From Amphimedon queenslandica (lineage: Eukaryota; Porifera; Demospongiae; Haplosclerida; Niphatidae): a DNA stretch of 23,183 nt. A program made the position numbers and the translations under genes. The stretch is from positions 508,194 through 531,376 of the forward strand of contig NW_003546263.1 in assembly GCF_000090795.2 (NCBI RefSeq), in the 5' to 3' direction. The notes beneath the pieces are model-generated. The model was given only the letters and a program-made list of their open reading frames with translations. It ran no database searches and was not told where the DNA came from. This document shows, in pieces, positions 11,301 through 19,580 of this stretch. How positions within the stretch are numbered: the first letter of the stretch is position 1; each line of letters begins with the position of its first letter.

Positions 11301-12347
11301 GAGTGAGAAGAGAAAAAGGAAGAAAGAGATGAGATACAGTAAGTCAGTAAGTGAATTTTAAGCCATAAAACCTCATTAGTATCATAGTAAGTGACACAAT
11401 TCCAATTACGCAAAACTACTCAAAGTCTAAGATTACATATAAAATAACCATCAGTATCAGTTTACTAGCTTAGCCCACACCAGAAAAATTATAAGGGCGC
11501 ACACACAAAAACATAAAAGATACATTTTATGTATGAAACCATACGCTATTAGAATATATACAGAACATGTACATGCACAATATACATGTACATGTACACA
11601 CATACATGTACACGTGTACAATTGTACCTCATATACCTATTTACGCAAGATGCACTAAAAAGTTTAAACTAATAATCTGATGCCATACTAATATCTCTCT
11701 TCAAAGAGTGTGTCTTGGCTTTGAGGCTATAGTTAAAATTGTGTTAATGGATACGTAGAGTTGTTAGGCAAAGGAGATTAACCCGTGTATAGCAGTAAAT
11801 GGACCCTCTGGTATTTAGGAATGTAGCCACTCCTAATTACCTTAACTAAATGTTTATCGTCATGTGAAATTAAAAGTAAGAATTGATTGAGCAAGAATAT
11901 CAATATAATTTACTCTATAAATTTAATCATACACATATTGTACGTAATAAGTCATTTAGTAGTACATCTATCGTATTACTTTAGATGGACTGTGTGTGTG
12001 TGTGTGATTTTTCCACTGTTTGTCGGTATTGGTAGGTAAACCAAGTCTATGTAAATTCAGACAGGTGTGAGTTTGATTTACTGTTTGCATGCCAGTCATT
12101 AGGAGGGTGTGCTGTTTTGCATGTAATTGCATAGATACAAAAAACTGGCAGAGTGGGAGTAGGAATGACTGTATTGTACTTTAAATAGCTGTTAATAGGT
12201 GCCCAAAGATATACAGTTGCACAAGACACATACCAACCACCCAACAAAGACAAAAACAGCTACTAATGTACACTGGAGTCATGGACTGACCTGTAGTGAT
12301 GCTGGTATTAGGCCGTGTGTTGTCATTGTACAAGCAGTTAGATCCAT
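8381..12347 (-). CDS. Glutamine-rich, probably nuclear protein, 7 exons, unrecognised family
   Basis: I do not recognise this gene. Coding exons: 12347-12291, 11206-11004, 10855-10557, 10258-10200, 9476-9387, 9276-9205, 8956-8381. Phases agree across all junctions and total 1356 nt, or 451 aa plus stop. The ATG immediately follows a 3' splice site (TTTAG|ATGG), so a non-coding 5' exon is expected, probably near 14330-14520. Visible features: a Pro-rich segment (about 48-65), the basic stretch KRRLSSKKRR (about 86-95) joined across an intron and suitable as a bipartite nuclear signal, a CAG-coded Q7 right after it, Ser/Thr-rich linker, SPGPIHIHVG, then a mixed Q/H/K/R helix-forming region (FIAKRIQEHQKQL) running into long CAA/CAG glutamine tracts, and a hydrophobic Gly/Pro C-terminus. 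Composition suggests a transcriptional co-regulator; this is inference only. Confidence 0.7.
8950..9042. repeat. GA-rich tract before the last exon of the Q-rich gene
   Basis: Plus-strand purine repeat with GAGAGA blocks. On the sense (minus) strand it forms an extended polypyrimidine tract ending in CTTTATAG just before the final exon at 8956. It yields a spurious Lys/Glu/Arg-rich plus-strand ORF. Confidence 0.75.
9477..10199 (-). other. Intron 4 of the Q-rich gene with a long CT-type microsatellite
   Basis: 723 nt. About 9812-10001 is almost pure pyrimidine on the plus strand (CTCTCT, CCCTCCCT), hence GA-rich in the transcript. A shorter CT run is at 9721-9742. The rest is AT-rich with no ORF or exon signal. 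Overlapping ORFs on both strands here are low-complexity artefacts. Confidence 0.7.
10810..10830 (-). repeat. Pure (CAG)7 codon run
   Basis: Seven uninterrupted CAG codons (CTG on the plus strand) in exon 3 of the Q-rich gene, directly after the basic KKRR. The other Q tracts, near 8732-8780, mix CAA and CAG and are probably more stable. This one is the likeliest to vary in length between individuals. Confidence 0.85.
11207..12290 (-). other. Intron 1 (coding) of the Q-rich gene
   Basis: 1.08 kb. A GA-rich plus-strand tract at 11211-11333 gives the sense-strand pyrimidine run ending CTCTCACAG before exon 2. TACATG/CATGTA words cluster at 11563-11615 and a (TG) run at 11993-12005. No exon or transposon ends recognised in the rest. 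Confidence 0.6.
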
Positions 12348-14329
12348 CTAAAGAATGAGAGAGGGGGGGAGGGAGGGAGAGGGAGGGAGAGAGAGGGGAG
12401 GGAGGGAGAGGGAGAGACAGAGAGACAGAGAGAGGGAATTGGAAAGGAAGAAGGAAGGCAGAGATTACAAGGAAAGAGTAGTGATTTTACAGTCACAAAG
12501 TCTGAAAGTGCAAACAATTTCATATTCAATCAGTGACTTACTCCACAAGCCCCAGAAATACACTAAACCAATTAGGCTGGGCCTTGTAAGGCTGTACCTA
12601 CACTAACACTATAGACTCTCCTATCTTCCCCTTAACAACAACACTAAAACCAATCAAACCACATAACACACATCATAAAACATGCACACACACACACACA
12701 ACACTCATGTACATAACTCTAACATACGTGTACACACATGTCCCTACACTACACAGTAACACTCTTCGTTACTCGCATCATTTACTCTTTCAATTACTCT
12801 TTCAATTAAAACTACTCACATATACACATAGTACTATTATCAACTGTCATAAACATCTGTCTCCATACACAATACACTAATGGAATACACAATATACTAT
12901 TGTAATGATCACTAAAGGCATTATTTGTACTATGGCATTGTTGTAATGTAGTGGTGATAGTGAATTAGTGTTTAATCTAATATGAGGAACACTGTATGGA
13001 ATATGAACTTGTGTCCATTCAATCAAGTATTAATATTATTCTTACTATGATATTGATTACGCACATGTAGGCTGCCAACACCTCGAATAACAAGCATTGC
13101 AATAACATTTACGTAGATGTACATATTGAACAAAAAATTAATGATGATCAAATTCTATCACTTCTCTAATGTAGCTTTCAATGTCTTTAATCCTCATTTG
13201 TCATCCTCTCTCCTCTTTCCCCTCCTCCTTCCTCTTTCTCTCTCTGGGGGTCTTTGTTTAATATCTCTCTCACTTTCTCACACACACACACACACACACA
13301 GAGTGTCCCTTTGTCCATTCAGTTTCCCACTCTTCCTTTCTTAAACACTCTATGCCCACGTCTGCAAGGACAGTGCATGCAAAGGTCAAACACAATGTAA
13401 TGACAGTCAAAACAAGATGGCAAAGAATTCATGGTAGTCACATTATGAATATAAACAATAAAACTCAATAATAAAGATATCTTATGAACCACCACACAAA
13501 GGCAACATTAATGATAAGCAATTGAATATCATTAAGGACAAGTATCAAATGAACAAGCATCTTTATGAATATAATAGTATACAGTATCAAATTTTATAGT
13601 TCTAACAGCAAATGTAGGTGGGTGTTCTTAAAGATATCATTAATGAGAGACACACATATGATTATATACATGTACATGTAGACCCAAAGCAACCACACAC
13701 TCTCCAGGCCTTAAATATCATATAATATCTTTCCTTAATGTGTGGAGTGATGTGAGAGGCAGCCATAGAGAAATGTGCCCATGGGAAAGGGAGTGTGAGA
13801 GTGAGTGAATATTACACACCCAATGGTTACCCTGTACTAACACTGGTCACCTTCCATTAGGCTAGTATAACACGAATGTATAATAATGATAATAATGATA
13901 TAAATGTAGTAACAAACCATTAGTCTACTGTCTACAAAGTAAAGATTTTTTTGAGAAGTTTAAAAATGAACAATTTGTACAATAATACTAAGGTCGTCAA
14001 CTTTTCAATAATAATCAATAATAATAATAATAACAGTATAATGATGATAATAATAATGACAATATGCTGGAATGCAGTGTAAGACAACACAATTTACACA
14101 TTTCAGTACAATCAAGAGTAAATAATTATCCACTCTTGGTATAATGCAGGTACATGTACATCTGCAGCAATACATGTATAAACATGTACATGTACATTTT
14201 CCACCCAGGGCACATTAAATAGAGTAACTACTGCATAAAATCAGATTATTTCACTGTGAGTCTCTTTGTTTTATCAGTTGATATTATTTTTAGAGACAAT
14301 CATACTGTAATGACTCGTACCGTGACTGG
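12348..14329 (-). other. Probable 5' UTR intron and upstream region of the Q-rich gene
   Basis: Nearly 2 kb without coding signal. A GA tract (12354-12436) becomes the pyrimidine run before TTTAG|ATG. A (CA) run lies near 12687-12700, a CT-rich tract at 13200-13275 is followed by (CA)n at 13279-13300, and AAT/ATG triplet runs at 13870-14055. TACATG words at 13668-13680 and 14150-14197. No conserved ORF. Confidence 0.5.
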
Positions 14330-14572
14330 ACGCTCTTGCTATTTCTTTCCTGTTGCGACGTAGAGCTACCTCTCTTAACCTCTATCCTGTTACAGATATA
14401 GCAGTAAGGAGTAGCAGGAGAAATGCTGGCGAGTTTCGTCGTCGTCGTCGTCAACCCAAGTCAGTGACTCCGGTGTAGAGAGAGCTGCTGATTCACATAA
14501 AAATCGATCAATTTTCATTATGTATACTCGCGACTTCCGTATACTATCCGGAACTACTCCGTATACTAAGAA
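14330..14572 (-). promoter_or_regulatory. Candidate promoter and non-coding first exon of the Q-rich gene
   Basis: On the minus strand, GTATAC occurs three times in about 45 bp (14522, 14539, 14561), with TTCCGGA between two of them and TACGGAAGT, close to an ETS site (ACCGGAAGT). Downstream is an island with CpGs and a potential 5' splice site, CACG|GTACGAG (exon end 14323-14324). A short ORF with five Asp codons ends in TAA before that site, so if transcribed this is 5' UTR carrying a small upstream ORF. Placed between the ARPC3 stop and the Q-rich gene start. Sequence-based guess. Confidence 0.4.
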
Positions 14573-14801
14573 GTTTAATTTTCTTTTTATCATCAATTTT
14601 TACAAAGTAAAATAATTTATTTTGAAAATCATATCTAAGCTACAAATCGAAATAAAAGCAACAGCTAAGTGTTTAATCAGTACAGTAATAATAAAATTAT
14701 TATAACAAAACAATAATAAAATCTACAGGCTATCATGAGAGACAAAATATTAAAACACAACAGTTATGCCTCTTATCTATTGGTAACTTTGAATTATTTG
14801 C

Positions 14802-17800
14802 CTATTTGCCAGGACCAGAAAGACTCTTGTCCATGAAACGTCTTTTAGTGAAGCAAATCCACCACTGAGAAGTGAGAAAGAGAGAGAGAGGGGGGGAGAA
14901 AAAGAGAGAGGGAGGGAGGAAAAGAGAGAGAGAGAGAACAAGAGAACACACAGCATCATCAACATATGTCAAAGTGAAACAAACACAAGGACAGAAATGC
15001 CATTGCTAATGGAATGCTACAACTCTGTCAAGAGACTATAGCCAAAGAGGCACTTTAATTCTCACATTAGCACAATCACTATTGTCTACCAGTCATACAT
15101 ATCCTGTTTACTCGTCTCCTTCTCTCCCTTTCCCTCTCTCTTTCTCTAGGGGCATTTTAAGTCATTACACACTAGCCCTAAACCCTTATGTACTCTTGAC
15201 ACTAGATTGATCTGGTAGACAAGTCATGAATGGTAACAGTCTGGCTTTCAATCAGCAATATATAATGTCCCCCACAAACACTAGACCTAATTATTCATAC
15301 TACCAATGACTCGTGTGCCTCATATCTACTGCCTCCTCTCTCACTCTCTCTCTTTCCCTCTCTCTCCCCCTCTCTCCCTCCCTCCCTCTCTCTCTCTCTC
15401 CTACTTTGCTTGGCTTGTCTCCATCACCAAAAACCTTTTCCACAAGACGCTGGCCAAGCTCCTGCCTCATCTGAGTAAAGTACTGACGCATTTGATCTAA
15501 AATGATAGAAATGATACATAGAATGACTTTAGTACTTCCATTCCCTCTCTCCCTCTTACCAGCTTCAGCCCTCGAGGCTGGTTTAGACATGAAGCTATTA
15601 AGGGGGAAGTTGGGGTCACCAGGGATATCAAAGCTGCTGACTGCAAGAGTTGCCAGTGACTTCTGAGCCTCAACACGATTTGGGGCCTAAGAAATAAAAT
15701 AGAATTATTTATTGTATGGTAGAGTGAACAAACTAACAATACAAAATTACTGTGAACAAATGTACCAATAAGTCACACAAGAAACATGAATGCGCGTATG
15801 TACATGTACAAGTATTTATGGGTGGCTTTTGTTCATGCGTACATGTACTTACTCTTTGTAGTTTCTTCAAGCATTCACTAATGTAGAGGGTTAAATATAT
15901 CATCACTCTATCAGCTGTTCCCTATAAAACAACATAAACAAGCCAAAGTACACAGGCACGTAATGTCATGAAAGCAAAAGGACAACATGCAATATGTATA
16001 CAAGAGATATGGTTGGCCTTAATGGAGCACAATAGAGTATTAGTTTCCATAAGTAGATCAATGCGTGTAATTGTAGAGTATAATGATATTGTAACAATAT
16101 GCAATTATAGTACTCCTAATATCCTTCTATGTCATCTCCCATAGTCTCTCGTTGTAACCCCCACCCCCTCCCTCCCCCTCTCTATTTCCTAAACTTTTTC
16201 TAGGTGTGTACATATACATGTATATGTACATGTATATTTTGACTTGTTTCCTAGCATCTGTCTATATCTCCATCTGTCTTTCCCCACTTCTTCTTCCCAC
16301 AATCTTCACCAAAAACAAACCAAGTCTAACAACACCAGCTGTCACACATCAAAAACCAATCGAATAAGAACTATCACAGTAATCATGCCCACACAGAAAG
16401 GAAAAATAGTCGATTATGCTATTACTCAAATTATAGAGAAAATGAAGCACACATGAATGCACAGGTGATTTTAACATTTTACCAAATGAGGAAACTGTAA
16501 TAAGCATAGACATTATAATAATAATAACATATTGCTGTAATAATTAAAGACACTTTGAAATCTGACAACACAATTTTTCAGCCATCTGTATGCTGTCATT
16601 GCTACAAGCAAACACTTACCAAATGTATTTACATTTTACAAAACATACAAGATGGTCTATTGGTGGGAGCAAGAGTAGATAATAATTAGAGGAGAGTGTC
16701 CTACTGGCTATAAGGTCTGCTTCATCATGGCGTAGAATTGAAGAGTCACATTCAGGTTATTTCCGTATTTTCATTGAGTTTGAGTAGTTATTTTCAAATA
16801 ACTACTCAAAAATACTGAAAATATCCTGAATGTGACTCTTCAATTCTACGCGGTGATGAAGCAGGGGGTATAGGCACAGTAGGACACTCTCCTCTAATTA
16901 TTATCTACTCTTGGTGGGAGTAATATTAGCCGAATTTGCCTCTGGAAAAGAAACTGGCAGATTTTATATTGGCGATTATGTGCCACATGCCATTGAGCAT
17001 GCTCAGATTAAAACAAAATGGCAGATTTTATATTGGCGATTTCTTGATAGAACCGCCAATCGCCTATATTAATTCCTCACCAATAAATCATCTTGTACGA
17101 TATACACTGTACTACCATGCAATAACCCTTTAACACCAAAATTAATTTTGGAATAAAAATAATTTTCTGGTGGTACTAGTTTAGCAATGCATATCTCTCA
17201 AGATCTTGTCCTGTGAGACTTGAAACTTGCTAGCAGCCTTTATGGGATGTTTATCCTTAGACAGAATAAGTATTTAGTAAATGAAGCAGCATAAAGCAAT
17301 GCAGCGTCTATTGTAAAGATACTCACCGCTTTATTTGACTACACGGACTTGGCGAAGGGAAAGAGTGAGTTCTATCATGTTAAGCAGGGCCTAGTATGCA
17401 GGATGTGAAAGAATGAAGAGGCAGAAGTCAGTGGAGAAGATGCTACGAGTAGAAACGCTACTGTGATTCATCGAGGAGGCATGGCTGCTAAGCCGTTGCT
17501 AGGCAAAATGTGGCCACATCCACCGCTTTTCTCCATTGAAATGTTAGGCAAAGCAGCTCTCTCGAGTCGCTCGCCTTTTCTGCTCAGTTCTAGAGGATTT
17601 CACAAGCCAAAAGTAAGTCTAAACATCCTATCTTTTGTTGTTCTGTCATTTTCTAGGTAACTTACCTCGGCTGCTGATCATTTTGAACAGTTAGGGTCGC
17701 GCTACTGGACTTTTCTACCTATATACCGTGTTTTTAGTCTTTGACAATGTTATATATGTTAGAGAGATGAAAGAAGAAGTTATTTAAGCTATCTAGAATG

Positions 17801-19372
17801 TTATATTGCCATGAATAAAAAAGAAAATAACAATTATACTACACCCCCTCATGTTATTGACGTACATGTATGTCTATCGGTGTTAAAGGGTTAATGCCAT
17901 ACATGTATGTGTACATTGTATACCAATAATGCCAAACATGAGAGAATTTTTTGAAATTTATCACGAGTGAATCAGTCAAAATATGTACCGTATAGTGGAA
18001 AATTTTCATGGCCCAAAAATTTCGCTGATCCATTCAAAATCAATTTCATAGCTTTCTTTTCATGGTTTTCTACTTTTCGGCCATCTTGAACCGTATTTGA
18101 ATCGATTTTTGCAGATTTTATTTTCGTGAATTTAAAAAAAACGTGAAATCCATAAAATTTTTCCGCTATACGGTATTATGGTATGAAGTGTGAACCACTT
18201 ACATGTACATACAATGTATATTTACATGTACATGTACATGTACATGTATGTGTACCTTTTAGAAACACAAAAATTTGCAAAAACAAAATCTTGACCAATT
18301 ACTTGATACACAGTATGTATCCACTGCATAAACATGTAATGCTTAGTATAATTTTACTTGAGTAGATTACAACAAAATTATGAACACTACATAAGTTTTG
18401 GACAAAAACAATTAGCTATTACAGTATTATGTTTTTTGTTAAACGTATAAAATTTTGATGCAAATAAATTTAAACTCCACTATAGGTGCAACTTGAATCT
18501 ATAACTCAACTGTATAATGAATCTTGAAATAATTCAAATCAAGACTCTATACACACATGTAATACAAAGCAGATACATTAATGATAGGAAGCAGTTTTAG
18601 TATTACCAAACATGGTTCTGCCTAAGAGGTGATCAGAGACTACAGTTATTCCTTTTAAATTTATATACATGTCTGAATATCATTTATTAGTAATTATATG
18701 GTTGTTCTAACTAATGAACTAGTTGTTTATATTTCGTTGATCCCAACCATCCCTCACCATCATAGACCATACATTATAGCACTTTACTTTAAAGAAGCAA
18801 TACTTTTGCGTTTTCACAAATTAGCATGCAACCACAACATTAAAGCTCTGCTAAATATCTCAATTGCCAATAAAGGCGTGGCACTAACATAACAAATCCA
18901 CAAAGTTATTTCTGCGAAAAATTCATTTTTATGAATCTGCAAGAGTTTTGCTCCTCAAAATAAAGTGTTATACATATATGATAACTTCAAAATCATATAA
19001 AACAAATTGATTAAGGAAAATTTCCTACTTTACTTGCCTACAGGCCCCACAATAAAGTGATAATTAATGTAAATTTTTCTAAAAAATGCAGAAAATTAAT
19101 ACCTTCACTTCGTACGATCTGAAGAAAACATTCGACTTGAAATAATACAAGGCCTCGTCAATGACATCTTGATCATCATCTGAAGGAATATGGGTGTGGT
19201 TATAAAAGGGGTGTGGCAAGTCTTACTTGATTTTGGTGCTGGGCCCTTGAAGGACGTCCTTAAGGGCAACAGGGCCAAGTTACCAATAGTACGGGCGTCA
19301 TCAGAATTGAATGATGAGTGGTAAGACTGTACAAGATAATAAAGAATCTACAATGGAGTCACTTACTGTCAT
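14802..19372 (-). CDS. ARPC3: ARPC3, Arp2/3 complex subunit 3 (p21-Arc)
   Basis: Structural subunit of the seven-protein Arp2/3 complex that nucleates branched actin filaments in the cytoplasm. Coding exons: 19372-19367, 19326-19227, 19179-19103, 15921-15853, 15686-15560, 15496-15405, 14864-14802. All are GT..AG with matching phases, giving 534 nt and 177 aa; human ARPC3 is 178 aa. Recognisable blocks in order: [102 protein letters not shown]. The first coding exon is only ATG ACA. The last exon was found by looking for WW after DKPSK; a nearer reading ([10 protein letters not shown]) lacks the conserved end and was rejected. Intron 3 is 3.2 kb and full of mobile elements. Orthology is secure; exon 1 is slightly less so because it is so short. 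Confidence 0.95.
14865..15404 (-). other. ARPC3 intron 6, bracketed by complementary GA and CT tracts
   Basis: On the transcribed strand the donor GTAGG runs straight into a GA-rich tract (15401-15335) and the acceptor is preceded by a CT-rich tract (14939-14871) ending TTCTCAG. The two tracts are complementary over roughly 60 nt, including GGAGGGAGGG against CCTCCCTCCC. Between them is ordinary AT-rich sequence with a short CT run near 15117-15148. Confidence 0.75.
16636..17118. repeat. Larger inverted repeat interrupted by the hairpin MITE
   Basis: The left part (about 16636-16669 plus 16921-16980) reads ACAAGATGGTCTATTGGTG..TAATAT and is complementary to about 17041-17108, which reverse complemented gives ACAAGATGATTTATTGGTG..TAATAT. 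Inside, GGCAGATTTTATATTGGCGA is directly repeated at 16956 and 17020. A related single-arm copy lies at 7018-7165. Probably an older MITE. Confidence 0.6.
16670..16913. mobile_element. Hairpin MITE with 7-bp target duplication
   Basis: 244 bp, flanked by GTGGGAG direct repeats (16663-16669 and 16914-16920). The outer 37 bases of both arms (16670-16706, 16877-16913, starting CAAGAGTAGATAATAATTAG) are perfect inverted complements. A second perfect block carries GCGTAGAATTGAAGAGTCAC. The centre is a palindrome, GAGTAGTTATTT-TC-AAATAACTACTC. Nearly the whole element can fold into one stem. The 7-8 bp target size and CA start suggest a hAT-type origin (inference). No ORF. Confidence 0.85.
17126..17890 (+). 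mobile_element. piggyBac-like non-autonomous element
   Basis: 765 bp with perfect 12-bp termini, CCCTTTAACACC at 17126 and GGTGTTAAAGGG ending at 17890. The right flank is TTAA (17891-17894), the canonical piggyBac target; the left flank is ATAA (17122-17125), one mismatch. The interior has no transposase. It holds an unusually GC-rich segment of about 330 bp (17330-17660). The superfamily assignment rests on the CCC..GGG/TTAA pattern only. Confidence 0.6.
17481..17612 (+). pseudogene. Exon-like segment: mitochondrial-presequence-like ORF ending at a consensus splice donor
   Basis: From ATG at 17481 an open frame of 44 codons ends exactly at AAAA|GTAAGT (17612/17613). The peptide has Arg, Lys, Ser and Leu, only one acidic residue, and ends SSRGFHKPK, which resembles a mitochondrial targeting presequence near its cleavage site. 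A second in-frame ATG (17541) starts the more typical [20 protein letters not shown]. The plus-strand orientation is opposite to ARPC3, and no downstream plus-strand exon was found in the intron. It looks like a first exon captured inside the surrounding element, or the start of an unrecognised nested gene. Confidence 0.4.
17988..18173. mobile_element. TA-flanked MITE, family A, copy 2
   Basis: 186 bp between TA dinucleotides (17986-17987, 18174-18175). Left terminus CCGTATAGTGGAAAATTTT; right terminus reverse complement CCGTATAGCGGAAAAATTTT. The body aligns with 2412-2600, sharing GATCCATTCAAAA, TGGTTTTCTA and GCCATCTT, in the same orientation. Lies in ARPC3 intron 3. Confidence 0.8.
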
Positions 19373-19578
19373 TTCTCTCTCTGTCGATCTTTAGGCTGAG
19401 TTGATTTAACGAGATCACGTGAGTTGTGGTCACGCCTACTAAGCCACACCTTCATTAAGATGGCGGCATGCAATGATGTGCTTTTTGTATTTTGGCATTA
19501 GATACTATTTAGAAAATGATCACCTTAAATAAATATCAAAAAAAAAACATAAAAATTATTAGTTTGGATATCAATTTA
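19373..19578 (-). promoter_or_regulatory. Compact ARPC3 promoter with palindromic E-box and YY1-type motif
   Basis: Only about 200 bp separate the ARPC3 ATG from the stop of the upstream receptor gene. Within it are TCACGTGA (19415-19422), an 8-bp palindromic E-box of the USF/MITF type, and AAGATGGCGGC (19457-19467, plus orientation), a perfect match to the YY1 core-promoter motif. A CACGCCT/CCACACC pair lies between. Binding by sponge orthologues is inferred. Confidence 0.55.
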
Positions 19579-19580
19579 TT
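19575..19580 (-). terminator. Poly(A) signal overlapping the stop codon
   Basis: On the minus strand the receptor ORF ends TAT TAA TAA A, so the AATAAA hexamer shares bases with the stop codon (19581-19579). If used, the 3' UTR would be only a few tens of bases, in keeping with the short spacer to ARPC3. Confidence 0.5.

Larger units (their letters stand above)
15922..19102 (-). other. ARPC3 intron 3, 3.2 kb, mobile-element rich
   Basis: Flanked by the exons for FFRSYEVK and [10 protein letters not shown], adjacent in the ARPC3 protein, so no exon is missing. It contains a hairpin MITE inside a larger inverted repeat, a piggyBac-like element with an exon-like insert, a family A MITE and a (TACATG)n run at about 18199-18248. 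Sequence near 18895-18975 resembles eroded MITE material but ends are not clear. Confidence 0.8.

Noticed and set aside
14397..14596. Coding exon with an Asp-repeat ahead of the Q-rich gene
   Set aside because: The frame stops before any donor and does not join the ATG exon at 12347 in phase. Kept only as possible 5' UTR.
15300..15404. Alternative ARPC3 C-terminus ([10 protein letters not shown]) reached by reading past exon 6
   Set aside because: It depends on low-complexity GA sequence being exon and lacks the conserved WW..FVK-type ending, which is present at 14864-14802 in the right phase.
18199..18248. (TACATG)n runs as a CRISPR-like or regulatory array
   Set aside because: They are simple microsatellites with no spacers and recur throughout the window.
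18698..18892. Plus-strand ORF as a downstream exon for the 17481-17612 exon-like segment
   Set aside because: No convincing acceptor or conserved peptide; composition matches intronic background.
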